Notes: generated by a model not told the origin, from the letters alone. A stretch of DNA of 64,000 nucleotides from Hoeflea prorocentri (GCF_027944115.1 NZ_JAPJZI010000001.1:4030001-4094000); one strand, 5' to 3'. Positions 17,125-28,007 are shown, counted from the stretch's first letter. Numbers and translations: made by a program.

Positions 17125-17979
17125 ATGGAAAAACTCGACACCGACCTTCTACGCACCTTTCTGGCGATTGCCGATGCCGGCAGCTTCCTGGGCGGCGCGG
17201 CACGCATCTTCCGCTCCCAGTCCGCCGCCAGCATGCAGATCAAAAAGCTTGAGGATGTCCTCGGCGCACCGGTCTTTATCCGTCACGGGCGAGGCGTGAA
17301 GCTAGCCCCATTGGGAGAAAAGCTGGAGCCGGTCGCCCGCCGGACCATTGTGCTGCTTGACGACGCACTCGATCAGATCAGGGGCGACGGGCTTGCCGGC
17401 TCCTTGCGGGTCGGAATTCCGGACGACCAGAGCCGCACCGTGCTGGCGCGCATCATCGGAGATTTCGCCGGTGCGCATCCTTCGGTCGAATTGTCTGTCC
17501 ACTGTGCACTCAGCAGCGGCTTCTCGAAGGCGCTGAAAACCGGGGAGCTCGATCTCGCGGTCCATGAGGTCGAAAGCTTGGAGGCGGGCATGATCCCCCT
17601 GCGGCGCGAAAAGCTTGTCTGGACCGCATCGCGCGCGCATCACCTCATAGACCGAGACCCGTTACCGGTTGCCGTTTTCGACCGGGCCTGCTGGTGGCGC
17701 GACATGTCGCTGAGGCTGCTGCAGGCGGCGGGACGCCAATACCGCATCGTATATTCCAGCGAAAGCACGACGGGCATTGTCGCGGCGATCGAGGCCGGGA
17801 TTGCCGTCGGCCTTCTCGGCGAGTCCTCCTTGAATGACCGGCTCAAACCGCTGTCTTCAAACCACGGTCTTCCAATCCCGCCGGCATCGCATCTGGTGAT
17901 AGAATTCAGCCCGTCGCAGGAGAGCGACATTCGCCGCGCCATGACCGACACCATCCGCCAGGCCTTCGGTTCGGCATAA
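17125..17979 (+). CDS. LysR-family transcriptional regulator
   Basis: This 284-aa LysR-type protein has an N-terminal HTH (DTDLLRTFLAIADAGSF through RSQSAASMQIKKLEDVLG) and a C-terminal effector domain with the typical GSLRVGIPDD opening. ATG 17125 is favoured over a TTG two codons upstream. It faces the permease gene at 16004-17026 and probably regulates it. Its stop codon at 17977-17979 falls inside the A-run of the rpsA terminator on the other strand, so the two convergent genes are packed as tightly as possible. Confidence 0.9.
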   Translation: MEKLDTDLLRTFLAIADAGSFLGGAARIFRSQSAASMQIKKLEDVLGAPVFIRHGRGVKLAPLGEKLEPVARRTIVLLDDALDQIRGDGLAGSLRVGIPDDQSRTVLARIIGDFAGAHPSVELSVHCALSSGFSKALKTGELDLAVHEVESLEAGMIPLRREKLVWTASRAHHLIDRDPLPVAVFDRACWWRDMSLRLLQAAGRQYRIVYSSESTTGIVAAIEAGIAVGLLGESSLNDRLKPLSSNHGLPIPPASHLVIEFSPSQESDIRRAMTDTIRQAFGSA

Positions 17980-18006
17980 AAAAACCGCGGCGAAAACGCC
18001 GCGGTT
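17978..18006 (-). terminator. rho-independent terminator of rpsA
   Basis: On the minus strand the perfect 10-bp stem AACCGCGGCG / CGCCGCGGTT with a four-base loop is followed by a run of T (17978-17984). It lies 25 bases after the rpsA stop and ends the aroA-cmk-rpsA block. Confidence 0.9.
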
Positions 18007-18030
18007 CCATATTCGGTCTGTCAGAGCGGA

Positions 18031-19734
18031 CTAGTCGTCGTCGTTCTGCTTCTTCAGGGCCGCGCCCAAAATGTCGCCGAGCGATGCACCACTGTCGGAA
18101 GAGCCGAACTGTGCGACAGCTTCCTTTTCCTCGGCGATTTCCAGCGCCTTGATCGACAGGGTGATCTTGCGGTCCTTCTTGGAGAAGTTGGTGACGCGCG
18201 CGTCGATCTTCTGACCGACGGAGAAACGCTCGGGGCGCTGCTCGTCACGGTCGCGCGACAGGTCGGAGCGGCGGATGAACGAGGAGACATCCTCGTGATC
18301 GACCAGCTTGACCTCAAGACCGCCATCGGTGACGCCGGTTACCTCGGCGGTCACAACGGCATTCTTGCGCAGACCGCCGGAAGCGGCTGCTTCACCGACA
18401 CTGTCCTTGCCGAGCTGTTTGATGCCGAGCGAGATACGCTCCTTTTCGACATCGACATCGAGAACAACGGCTTTGACCATATCGCCCTTGTTGTATTCCT
18501 CGATGACCTGCTCGCCAGGACGGTTCCAGTCGAGATCCGACAGGTGAACCATGCCGTCCACATCGCCTTCAAGGCCGATGAACAGGCCAAACTCGGTCTT
18601 GTTTTTGACCTCGCCTTCAACCTCGGTGCCGACATTGTGGCTCTGGGCGAAGACTTCCCACGGATTGTCGAGGGTCTGTTTCAGGCCGAGAGAGATGCGG
18701 CGCTTGGCCGGATCGACTTCAAGCACGACAACTTCGACTTCCTGGCTGGTCGACAGGATCTTGCCCGGATGGACGTTCTTCTTGGTCCAGGACATCTCGG
18801 AGATATGGATAAGACCTTCGATGCCCGGCTCCAGCTCGACGAACGCACCGTAGTCGGTGATGTTCGTGACCGTGCCCTTGATCTTCTTGCCTTCCGGATA
18901 TTTCACTCCGATGCCTTCCCACGGATCGGCCTCGAGCTGCTTCATGCCGAGCGAGATACGGTGGGTTTCCTGGTTGATGCGGATGATCTGCACCTTCACC
19001 GTCTGACCGATCGACAGGATTTCCGTCGGGTGGTTCACACGGCGCCAGGCCATGTCGGTGACGTGCAGCAGGCCGTCAATGCCGCCGAGATCAACGAACG
19101 CACCGTAATCGGTGATGTTCTTTACGACGCCCTCGACAACCTGACCTTCTTCAAGGTTCTGAACGATTTCGGAGCGCTGTTCGGCGCGGCTCTCTTCAAG
19201 AACGGTGCGGCGCGAGACAACGATGTTGCCGCGGCGCTTGTCCATCTTGAGGATTTCGAACGGCTGCGGATTGTGCATCAGCGGCGTGACATCGCGGATC
19301 GGGCGGATATCGACCTGCGAACGCGGCAGGAAGGCCACGGCGCCGTCGAGATCGACGGTGAAACCGCCCTTGACCTGATTGAAGATGACACCTTCAACGC
19401 GCTCATTGGCTTCGAACTTGGCTTCAAGGCGAACCCAGCTTTCCTCGCGGCGCGCTTTCTCGCGTGACAGAACCGCTTCGCCCAGCGCGTTTTCGATACG
19501 CTCGACATAAACTTCGACCTCGTCGCCCGGCTTCATGGAGCCGTCCTTGGACTTGGCGCCGAATTCCTTCAGCGGGACGCGGCCCTCGACTTTCAGGCCG
19601 ACGTCAACAATGGCGACGTCCTTTTCAATGGCGGTGATAATGCCCTTGGCGACATAGCCTTCGGCAAGATCCTGGGCGGCAAAAGATTCCTCGAGGAGGG
19701 ACGCAAAGTCCTCCATAGACGATTGTGCAGACAT
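18031..19734 (-). CDS. rpsA: 30S ribosomal protein S1
   Basis: This 567-aa protein has about six S1 RNA-binding domains in tandem. Repeated signatures include GIITAIEKDVAIVDVGLKVEG, GVVKNITDYGAFVDLGGIDG and GTVTNITDYGAFVELEPGIEG. S1 joins the small ribosomal subunit and helps recruit and unfold mRNA during initiation. ATG 19734 is chosen because AGGAG lies just upstream and MSAQSSMEDFASLLEESF is the family-typical N-terminus; the longer frame to 19809 is not. It follows cmk as in most proteobacteria and has a strong terminator downstream. Confidence 0.98.
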   Translation of the reverse strand: MSAQSSMEDFASLLEESFAAQDLAEGYVAKGIITAIEKDVAIVDVGLKVEGRVPLKEFGAKSKDGSMKPGDEVEVYVERIENALGEAVLSREKARREESWVRLEAKFEANERVEGVIFNQVKGGFTVDLDGAVAFLPRSQVDIRPIRDVTPLMHNPQPFEILKMDKRRGNIVVSRRTVLEESRAEQRSEIVQNLEEGQVVEGVVKNITDYGAFVDLGGIDGLLHVTDMAWRRVNHPTEILSIGQTVKVQIIRINQETHRISLGMKQLEADPWEGIGVKYPEGKKIKGTVTNITDYGAFVELEPGIEGLIHISEMSWTKKNVHPGKILSTSQEVEVVVLEVDPAKRRISLGLKQTLDNPWEVFAQSHNVGTEVEGEVKNKTEFGLFIGLEGDVDGMVHLSDLDWNRPGEQVIEEYNKGDMVKAVVLDVDVEKERISLGIKQLGKDSVGEAAASGGLRKNAVVTAEVTGVTDGGLEVKLVDHEDVSSFIRRSDLSRDRDEQRPERFSVGQKIDARVTNFSKKDRKITLSIKALEIAEEKEAVAQFGSSDSGASLGDILGAALKKQNDDD

Positions 19735-19894
19735 AAATACTCCTGAACGGTCCGGACCGGAATGTCTCAACGGGCGGACGGATGCGCCGGTGGCTGGTGT
19801 TGCGTTCACTTCAAATGCAGTCCGGCAGTCCTTGTTGACTGCCTGTTCGGCGCGCGGGCCGCATCAAAAGCGTTGGGTCAGTCTTTTCTGTTCC

Positions 19895-20524
19895 TTAGCT
19901 GCGCGCAGCATCAATGAGCTGTTCAGCAGCGCGGAACGCCGCTTCTATATCCATTTCGCTCGTATCAAGCAAGTGCGCATCGTCGGCGGGACGCATGGGC
20001 GAATCGGCGCGGTCGCTGTCGCGCGCGTCCCGGCGCTTCAGGTCCGCCAGAACCTCGTCATAGGAGAGCTTGCCGCCGCCGGCGTCGATCTCGGCAAAAC
20101 GGCGGCGTGCGCGCACCTGCGGTGAGGCCGTAACAAAGAGCTTCACAGGCGCTTGCGGACACACCACCGTTCCGATGTCCCGGCCATCGAGAACCGCGCC
20201 CGGTTCACATTGCGCAAAGCGCCGCTGCGCCTCGACCAGCGCGGTGCGGACCTTGGGCATGACGGCAACCTTTGAAGCCGCTTCACCGATCCCGTGGGCC
20301 GACAGCACCGTGCGGTCAAGTCCGGTAAACTCAAGGTTGGCCGCGACATCCGCTGCTCCGTCCTCGTCGTCCAGCGGCAGTTCTCCATCCAGTAGCGCCT
20401 TGGCGACGGCGCGATAGGTCAGTCCGGTATCGAGATGGTGAAAACCGTAGCGCGCCGCGATACGGCGGGCGAGCGTGCCCTTGCCGGAGGCGGCGGGACC
20501 GTCGATCGCAACCGTAAAACCCAT
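19895..20524 (-). CDS. cmk: cytidylate kinase
   Basis: This 209-aa cytosolic nucleoside monophosphate kinase phosphorylates CMP and dCMP with ATP. The N-terminus carries the P-loop [15 protein letters not shown], followed by the family-typical [14 protein letters not shown] and later [15 protein letters not shown], then a lid-like ARRRFAEID. Length is slightly under the E. coli enzyme. It begins two bases after the aroA stop codon and precedes rpsA by about 160 bases, the common aroA-cmk-rpsA order. Confidence 0.97.
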   Translation of the reverse strand: MGFTVAIDGPAASGKGTLARRIAARYGFHHLDTGLTYRAVAKALLDGELPLDDEDGAADVAANLEFTGLDRTVLSAHGIGEAASKVAVMPKVRTALVEAQRRFAQCEPGAVLDGRDIGTVVCPQAPVKLFVTASPQVRARRRFAEIDAGGGKLSYDEVLADLKRRDARDSDRADSPMRPADDAHLLDTSEMDIEAAFRAAEQLIDAARS

Positions 20525-20526
20525 GG

Positions 20527-21966
<1,440 letters not shown>

Positions 21967-22156
21967 CTAGCATAGGAAAAATGGGGCGTCATCCTCACAG
22001 ATGCCGGCAAGTGCAAGGCACCCGCGTTTTTTGCTCACATAGGCTTTGACAGACGCGGCCAAGATGGGTATGGGGTCCGGCACGTCAGTCTGCAGGCTGT
22101 GACATACAGCCAAGTGAACAGCCGATCCGGCGACAGCAAGACCAAGGGGCCCACAA

Positions 22157-22567
22157 GTGCCAAAGCCTGAACTCGGAACAAAACGCGTCTGTCCTGAAAC
22201 AGGACGCAAATTCTACGACCTCAACCGCGATCCGATTGTCTCTCCCTATACGGGTCAGAGCTACCCCCTGACATTCTTTGAAGGCGGGGAACCGGAGCCA
22301 GAAGCCGAGAAGCCGAAGGAAGAAGAGGCCGTCGAGACCACCGAGACAGAGGCTGAAGGCGCAGAGGTTGAAATCGTCTCGCTTGAAGAAGCTGATGACG
22401 AAGCATCCGATACCGGTGAGACCATTCCCGATATCGATGGCGACGACGACGATGATGACGTCGATATCGGCGACGACAATGACGATACGTTCCTGGAAAC
22501 GGACGACGATGAGGATGATGACGTCACCGGCATCATCAATGTCGCCGATGACGACGAAGAGACCTGA
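22157..22567 (+). CDS. TIGR02300 (FYDLN acid) family protein
   Basis: This 136-aa protein starts at GTG 22157 with GGGG about ten bases upstream. The conserved N-terminal 40 residues hold the family motif LGTKRVCPETGRKFYDLN and PIVSPYTGQSYP; a Cys and the FYDLN pentamer give the family its name. The remaining 90 residues are low-complexity and strongly acidic, with runs of Asp and Glu encoded by gac/gat repeats (about 22430-22560). The family is restricted to alphaproteobacteria and its function is unknown. It sits between aroA and tRNA-Ala. Confidence 0.93.
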   Translation: MPKPELGTKRVCPETGRKFYDLNRDPIVSPYTGQSYPLTFFEGGEPEPEAEKPKEEEAVETTETEAEGAEVEIVSLEEADDEASDTGETIPDIDGDDDDDDVDIGDDNDDTFLETDDDEDDDVTGIINVADDDEET

Positions 22568-22578
22568 TTTTAGGCAAG

Positions 22579-22602
22579 CGGGCAATATTTGGACTTTGCC
22601 CG
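22579..22602 (+). terminator. possible hairpin after the TIGR02300 gene
   Basis: A 7-bp inverted repeat CGGGCAA / TTGCCCG with a 10-base loop starts 12 bases after the stop codon. No T-run follows, so it is only a weak candidate for termination or transcript stabilisation. Confidence 0.35.
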
Positions 22603-22655
22603 TCATTTAGACCTTGATATCCACGCCGTGCGGCTTTAGATACCCGCACCGGTCA

Positions 22656-22731
<76 letters not shown>

Positions 22732-22821
22732 AAATCCCTGATGATCTCTTTTTCCGCTTTCTCGTCGGTTGCGCGGTTCCCGCAGCGGCATCGCATACAT
22801 GTTTCCGGCGGTTGCGGTCAT

Positions 22822-24015
22822 TTAAACAAGACCCAGCCCCAAACCAACGGCACGCCGGATCGCTTCGGGACCATGAAGATCGCAGACCGCCCGGCGGGCT
22901 TCATCGCGTTGACTGCAAAGCCGGACTTTATCGTTAAGAAGATCGATTGCCATCTGCGCTAGCTCTTTGTCCGTCTCGCCAACAACAACCTGCCGGCCCG
23001 GCTCGAGTTCGAGACCCTCGACTGCAAGCGGTGTTGCAACGACCGGTATGCCCCAGGCCGCGGCCTCGAGTATTTTGATGCGGGAGCCGCCGCCGGCACG
23101 CAACGGGACGATCGTGATGCTCGCCTGGGCAAAGAGTTTTTCGAGAGTGAGCGGATTTGCATGGAGATGAACGCCCGGCAGGTCGGCCAGCGCTTTGACG
23201 AGCGGTTTTGGATGCCGGCCGGCAAGGTGCAGGCGCGCCCGTGGAAAGGCCTTGTGGATCAGAGGGAAAATGCCCCGTGCGAGGCGAACCGCGGCCTGTA
23301 CATTCGGCGCGTAGCCAAGGTGACCGACAAAGAGAATTGAGGGAGGCGCGTCATCGGCGGGCGGATCTTTCAGGCTTGCGGCGATCTCATGGAACCGCGG
23401 GATGGCATTCGGAACGACGTCAAGCGGGATAGGGCGCTTGAAGCGCGAAAGCACACGATCCCGGTCCGCCGCCGTGCAGGTCCATATTCGATCGACCTTT
23501 TTGCCGGCCTGCCTTTCATGCCAACGCAACAGGCTTGAATTCAGGCGAATTGCGACGCCACGCAGAGCTCCTGCCCCCACCTGAAGCGCGAGATCCGATT
23601 CAACATTGTGCATATCCAGAACAAGTTGAGGAACATGGGGACGCAAAGGTTCAATGAAGGCCTGGAGCCCGATGCCTTCCAAAATGACCGTATCGGGCCG
23701 GAAACGGTCAACCTCGGCAAGCAGGCGTTCAATGGCAATGGCTGAGATTCTCGGCTCGATCCGCGTGCGAGGCCGGTTGACCGCGGGGCGGCGCGGATCA
23801 TCGCGCCGGATCAAAGACGCGACCGTAAAGGCCTTTGACCCCGGTCCATCCGCTTCATGAGGACGGAGTGAAACAAGATGTGACGGACCAAATTCTGAAG
23901 CCGCCTGAACGTTTTGAACGTTACGCAGATCAGCGCCCGATACCGGCGGCCAGGCCGGATCATGGCTGACAACAAGCGTTCTGTGTTCACTGCGCGATTT
24001 CATGCAAAGTCCCAT
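22822..24015 (-). CDS. glycosyltransferase family 4-type protein
   Basis: This 397-aa GT-B-fold glycosyltransferase has an N-terminal acceptor domain beginning LVVSHDPAWPPVSGADLRN, with VLDMHNVESDLA. The C-terminal donor domain shows ILFVGHLGYAPNVQAAVRLA, RLHLAGRHP, then the family-typical ITIVPLRAGGGSRIKILEAAAWGIPVVATPLAVEGL (glycine loop and catalytic-site Glu). It probably adds a sugar from a nucleotide-sugar donor to a surface polysaccharide at the cytoplasmic membrane. A second possible ATG lies four codons in (24003). It is the first of three glycosyltransferases in this region, which do not all point the same way. Confidence 0.88.
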   Translation of the reverse strand: MGLCMKSRSEHRTLVVSHDPAWPPVSGADLRNVQNVQAASEFGPSHLVSLRPHEADGPGSKAFTVASLIRRDDPRRPAVNRPRTRIEPRISAIAIERLLAEVDRFRPDTVILEGIGLQAFIEPLRPHVPQLVLDMHNVESDLALQVGAGALRGVAIRLNSSLLRWHERQAGKKVDRIWTCTAADRDRVLSRFKRPIPLDVVPNAIPRFHEIAASLKDPPADDAPPSILFVGHLGYAPNVQAAVRLARGIFPLIHKAFPRARLHLAGRHPKPLVKALADLPGVHLHANPLTLEKLFAQASITIVPLRAGGGSRIKILEAAAWGIPVVATPLAVEGLELEPGRQVVVGETDKELAQMAIDLLNDKVRLCSQRDEARRAVCDLHGPEAIRRAVGLGLGLV

Positions 24016-24619
24016 TTATCTCGCCTGAGGCGATGTCCCGCACCAGCCGGGATGTGCCGGATGGCGCGCCATTGCTTGTTCAGATCAGGACGCAGCGCAA
24101 CCACACTTAAACAAGCAGACCTTCGTAACGGTTCAATGCGCCCGGTTCCCGCTGAACCCAGCGAACCAGGTGGTGAACTCCGCTTCCCTTGGCGGCTTTG
24201 TGAAAAATGCAAGCACAAACCGGTAAAGGCCAGTTCTTTCATCACCTTTCGGCGCGTGCGTAAATGTACCGAAGCATACCCTATCACGGCCGGACCGAGA
24301 TGTTTGCCATCTTCGCGAGGTGGCAAAGCAATATATCCGTGATGAGAAAGCACTTTGCATGATCCGGAATATTGCTCTTTAAAGTTACCGCCGCTTACGC
24401 CCGCCCTTATTACGGCGTCGAAAACAGAAGAGAATTTATAGAAAAAGCGTTATTCTAACGCACACCAGTCAGCAACCACTCAATTTTAAAAAAATAAGCA
24501 AAATATTATTTAATCTACTATTTCTATCGCAACTGATTTACTTATTTCTTGAGGACATTACATAAGATAGAACATTCAATCTACACAAACCTCCGCCGGT
24601 AAAAATACCCAATACGGAT
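24016..24619. other. long intergenic region, AT-rich right half
   Basis: About 600 bases between the GT4 gene and the divergent DXD glycosyltransferase. No frame here shows convincing coding character. From about 24360 the composition turns strongly AT-rich, with runs of A and T near 24480-24520. A 6-bp hairpin GCGTTA-TTC-TAACGC lies at 24447-24461. The region probably holds divergent promoters and possibly a remnant of an acquired segment. Confidence 0.5.
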
Positions 24620-25456
24620 GTGAGGATACTTGGTTCGGCTCCGGAGACATTCTTGCTACCAGTAGTCAACGCCGTCTGGATCGGAGAAAGACTGGGGCCG
24701 GTTCATGCAGCCTGCCTCGCATCGTTCGTCAGGGCCGGACACCGTGTCGTTCTTCACATATTCGACCCAATCGAGGATCTTCCTGACGGCGTCGAGATCT
24801 TCGATGCCTCGCGCCTGATGACAAAGAGCGAGATCATCAGATATGACCACAAACACAAATTCAGCCCGGCCCTGGCTGCCAATATCTATCGCTTACGGAT
24901 ATTGCGAGAGAATATGGGCATCTATGTCGATTGCGACGTTTATTGCCTCAGGCCATTCCCCGACGACGAATATCTGTTCGGGTGGGAGGGAAATGAAAGC
25001 ATAAACAATGCCGTCCTGAAGATGCCGCCTGACAGCGAGCTTTTACGAGCAATAATGCAAGATGCTGAGAATCCGCATTTTGTGCCTTCCTGGTGCAGCA
25101 CCCGTGAGCGGCGAAAACTGCGTATCCAACAGCTTCTCGGACATGCCGATACGCGCCCTAAGCTTGAATGGGGAAGCCTGGGCCCGAGGCTTTTGACACA
25201 TCACATCAAACGCCTCGGCCTCGAGAAGCTGGCGAAAGACATCGACTACTTCTATCCCTCACATTATGCTCACAAGCGTCTTCTCAATTGTCCGGATTTA
25301 ACGGTCAAGGATCACACAACACACCGCAGCCTGGGTTTGCATGTCTGGTCTTCGGGAATACCGATCAAAGAAATACAACCGGGCTCCCCACTGGATGAAA
25401 TCGTGTCCGGCTACCGGTCTCAGAAACAGTTGTCCGCCGAAACCCCGTTCGCCTGA
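24620..25456 (+). CDS. DXD-motif glycosyltransferase (GT32-like)
   Basis: This 278-aa protein begins at GTG 24620 without a clear ribosome-binding site. Features match the capsular/GT32-type sugar transferases: VNAVWIGERLGPVHAACLASF at the N-terminus, LAANIYRLRILRENMGIYVDCDVYCLRP in the middle with the metal-binding DxD as DCD, then FGWEGNESINNAVLKM. A late LGLHVWSSG is also typical. It probably transfers a hexose from a nucleotide donor during assembly of a surface glycan. It follows an AT-rich promoter region and is convergent with the GT25 gene. Confidence 0.82.
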   Translation: MRILGSAPETFLLPVVNAVWIGERLGPVHAACLASFVRAGHRVVLHIFDPIEDLPDGVEIFDASRLMTKSEIIRYDHKHKFSPALAANIYRLRILRENMGIYVDCDVYCLRPFPDDEYLFGWEGNESINNAVLKMPPDSELLRAIMQDAENPHFVPSWCSTRERRKLRIQQLLGHADTRPKLEWGSLGPRLLTHHIKRLGLEKLAKDIDYFYPSHYAHKRLLNCPDLTVKDHTTHRSLGLHVWSSGIPIKEIQPGSPLDEIVSGYRSQKQLSAETPFA

Positions 25457-25550
25457 TACACGCCTCGCCATTTTCATGTCATGCGTGGAACACATGGCCC
25501 AGCGCGAGACCACGTGATCCAACGTTCTTGTTTCAGCGAAGGATCTGTCT

Positions 25551-26351
25551 TTAAGGATCGCCGGCAAAGGGGACTTTTTTGAACAAAGAGATTTGCAGCC
25601 GTTGCAGAAATCGCGGTCTTATTTTCCTGCGGTAAATACGCCGGATCTCACGCACAACCTTTTTAATCCCGAATGGCATTGGCGTGCGCGGCTCCGGTTC
25701 CTGCTTGCGAATGATAGTCTGCTCGAAACCAATTCTACCCGGTGCGTCATTGTCCTGAATGCAAATGGCCGGATCAAGTTGATAGATCATCAGATTTGAC
25801 GAAATTCCCAGATCCGGATTGAAGAGCACCTCATCAATCGGATCACAATATGAAGCAGTCAGATGCAGAAGCCGCCTGGCGGTGTCCCTGCCGATGAAAT
25901 AGCCGGCGGTATTGCGATGAGCTGCCTTGAGTTTACGAAGCCTGAATGTGCCTTTCGCCGGCATTGACCTGGCTGACAACTCCGTCACTTCTTGCGACGT
26001 TTCGGCCTTCACGATATCTGCGTCGTCCGGAATCCAGTCCGTACTTTCAAAGAACATCTTTGCGTCTTTGAAGATATGGGCGTCATCTTCGGTAACAAAA
26101 GCCCATTGATCCTCGTTGTCGGAAACCCACTCCCATGCTCGCCGATGACTGAGGAAACAACCAAGCACACCCGCCGGCACGGGATAGTCACTTCTGCGCC
26201 GCTCCATCAGCGTCATGCGTTCTTCTTGTTCTAAATGAGACCCGTTGATTGCCGGTACGCGAAGGATTTCTATGCCACTTAGAGGCTCCTGTTCAGTAAA
26301 CCAACGAAGCCTGTCGGACGATCCCTCCAAGTTTATGACGTAACATTTCAT
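25551..26351 (-). CDS. glycosyltransferase family 25 (LPS-type)
   Basis: This 266-aa protein matches the GT25 family of lipooligosaccharide and LPS galactosyl- or glucosyltransferases. The N-terminus CYVINLEGSSDRLRWF is the family opening, followed by VPAINGS, LGCFLSHRRAWEW and the acidic WAFVTEDDAHIF motif. ATG 26351 is preferred because it gives the canonical start; a TTG at 26369 would add six residues. The upstream region is very AT-rich. It probably acts in the cytoplasm on lipid A core or O-antigen precursors together with the two neighbouring glycosyltransferases. Confidence 0.88.
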   Translation of the reverse strand: MKCYVINLEGSSDRLRWFTEQEPLSGIEILRVPAINGSHLEQEERMTLMERRRSDYPVPAGVLGCFLSHRRAWEWVSDNEDQWAFVTEDDAHIFKDAKMFFESTDWIPDDADIVKAETSQEVTELSARSMPAKGTFRLRKLKAAHRNTAGYFIGRDTARRLLHLTASYCDPIDEVLFNPDLGISSNLMIYQLDPAICIQDNDAPGRIGFEQTIIRKQEPEPRTPMPFGIKKVVREIRRIYRRKIRPRFLQRLQISLFKKVPFAGDP

Positions 26352-26694
26352 CGTGTCGCGGTGTTGCAAAATTCTTCTTATATTTTTTCTTTTTCATTCT
26401 ACAGTTTCTTATCTTCTCATTTATACGCCCTCTATTTTTCTTGATACAGTAGAAAATCATTTCCCTTCTTCAATCTACGTCTCATTTATACATATTAATT
26501 CGAGCGCCATCCGGATCCGGATGAAACGAAAACTCATTCATAGAGGCATGATTTGGACGCGCGCTTTCAATCTGCAGGAACGCGTCGCGCACCTTGAGGT
26601 CGCTTAGCGCGCAGGTTTGCCACGCTTCCTCGTTTTCAATCGCAATGTTTCCGAACTGAAAGGAAGTGGCAAAAACACTTCTAGCCCGCGATGC
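26352..26694. other. AT-rich intergenic region with a 16-bp palindrome
   Basis: About 340 bases between the GT25 start and the end of the DedA gene. The left half (26370-26500) is AT-rich and probably holds the GT25 promoter on the minus strand. A perfect 16-base palindrome CATCCGGATCCGGATG lies at 26508-26523. No gene is supported here. Confidence 0.55.
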
Positions 26695-27303
26695 CTAGCG
26701 CGCCTTCATCCACACGAATAGCGCGCTGGCGACCGAGCCCGCCAACAGAAAAGGCACAACCACCATGGCGACCAGGGCGAGGTGATGCCAGATCAACGGC
26801 AGGAAGGTGACGTCCTTGCCGAAGTGATAGGCTATGGTCGTCCAAAGGCCGACCCAGAGCGCGGCGCCGATCATGTTGGCGATCAAAAAACGCAGCCAGT
26901 GCATTCCGGCTGTGCCGGCTGCAATGCCGTTTAACTGCCGCAAGAGAACAAAGAACCGCGCAAAAGCAACGATGATAGGGCCGCGTTTCTGGATGATATC
27001 CTCGGCCGCAGCCAGCCTTTCATGGGTTATGCCCCATCGGCTGCCGTGACGGACGATCAAAGGGCGGCCTAATTTGCGGCCGATCAGGTAACCGATATTG
27101 TCACCGACAACGGCCGCAAAGAAGGCGGTCAAGGCCACCCCGGTAATGCTCAACTGACCAAGTGCCGCAAGACCGGCGGCGACAATGATCAGCGTTTCAC
27201 CGGGCAGCGGCATGCCCAGCGCCTCTAAAAGGACGTCAACAAACAGGCCAGGCAATCCATATTCATGGACAAGCGGTTCAAGCTGCGTCAGCCAGACGGG
27301 CAC
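26695..27303 (-). CDS. DedA/SNARE-associated family membrane protein
   Basis: This 202-aa integral membrane protein has four to five hydrophobic segments and DedA hallmarks: ALGMPLPGETLIIVAAGLAALG near the N-terminus, FFAAVVGDNIGYLIGRKLGR in the middle, and ARFFVLLRQLNGIAAGTAGM with the conserved arginine. DedA proteins act in membrane lipid recycling (undecaprenyl or phospholipid scrambling) and resistance to membrane stress. The start is GTG 27303 with GAGGAA just upstream. It is a single gene divergent from the small exported protein at 27498. Confidence 0.92.
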   Translation of the reverse strand: MPVWLTQLEPLVHEYGLPGLFVDVLLEALGMPLPGETLIIVAAGLAALGQLSITGVALTAFFAAVVGDNIGYLIGRKLGRPLIVRHGSRWGITHERLAAAEDIIQKRGPIIVAFARFFVLLRQLNGIAAGTAGMHWLRFLIANMIGAALWVGLWTTIAYHFGKDVTFLPLIWHHLALVAMVVVPFLLAGSVASALFVWMKAR

Positions 27304-27497
27304 GGTTCCTCGCCTTTTTCCTCAATCCGGCGACCCGCCGGGACAAAACAGACGTATCACAGACCCACAGGCACAGCCAACCGGTCCGAGCGGCGCAGTC
27401 CGCGGCGCGAGTGCAGCTGTGCAACAGGTGTTCGGAATCACGATGGCGTGATCCGGCTTCAGTGGAAAACCACAATGTGTTGCGATAAGAAGCGGCC

Positions 27498-27833
27498 ATG
27501 ATGAAGTGGTTTTGCACATTGATTCTTCTGCTGTTTACGGCCACGGCCGGCGCCGCACTTCCGGCGCAGCCCGACGGTCTTGGTCCTGTCGCCATGACCG
27601 GTACGGGACCGGCTGCTGCCGAACTTGGCATGAAAATCGGGGCTGCAGATGATTGCTGCGCTGATGAAGTCGCCGCCAAGCCGGCTGCCGTTCCGTGTCT
27701 GGTGGATTTTTCAATGGTGCTCTGCTCTTTTGCTCTCCATGAGCCTCTAAACCAGTGGAGCTTCGTTGAAGACCGCGACCGGATGGCCGTTGCGGTTCTT
27801 ATCGATCTGCTGCATCGCCCTCCAATCGTCTGA
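27498..27833 (+). CDS. small exported protein, 111 aa
   Basis: ATG 27498 begins a clear signal peptide (KWFCTLILLLFTATAGAA). The mature part is about 90 residues with four cysteines, two adjacent in DDCCADE and others in VPCLVD and LCSF, so disulfides or metal binding are possible. No family is recognised. A second ATG immediately follows the first. It is divergent from dedA. Confidence 0.55.
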   Translation: MMKWFCTLILLLFTATAGAALPAQPDGLGPVAMTGTGPAAAELGMKIGAADDCCADEVAAKPAAVPCLVDFSMVLCSFALHEPLNQWSFVEDRDRMAVAVLIDLLHRPPIV

Positions 27834-28007
27834 CGTGCTCGCATTCCCGGGCCTTGGGCCGGGAGTGGAACACTAGCCGGAGAAGCCAGGCACGTGCCCG
27901 GTCGTCTTCGCCCCTGACCGTGACCATGTGGCATTGGCAGGTGCGGAGCAGAGGAAATTCTCCAAACAAGACCAGCCCGATGGATACCGGGCCGAACGAG
28001 ACGAACA
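27834..28007. other. intergenic segment, no feature recognised
   Basis: Spacer between the small exported protein and a short basic frame that precedes the L,D-transpeptidase. I see no promoter box, strong hairpin or coding frame that I can support. Confidence 0.4.

Noticed and set aside
18295-19467. Open frame of 390 codons opposite rpsA
   Set aside because: It is an antisense frame of a highly conserved ribosomal gene with no family features.
24000-24353. Minus-strand frame of 117 codons upstream of the GT4 gene
   Set aside because: Composition is unlike a protein, with no motif, and it overlaps the GT4 start.
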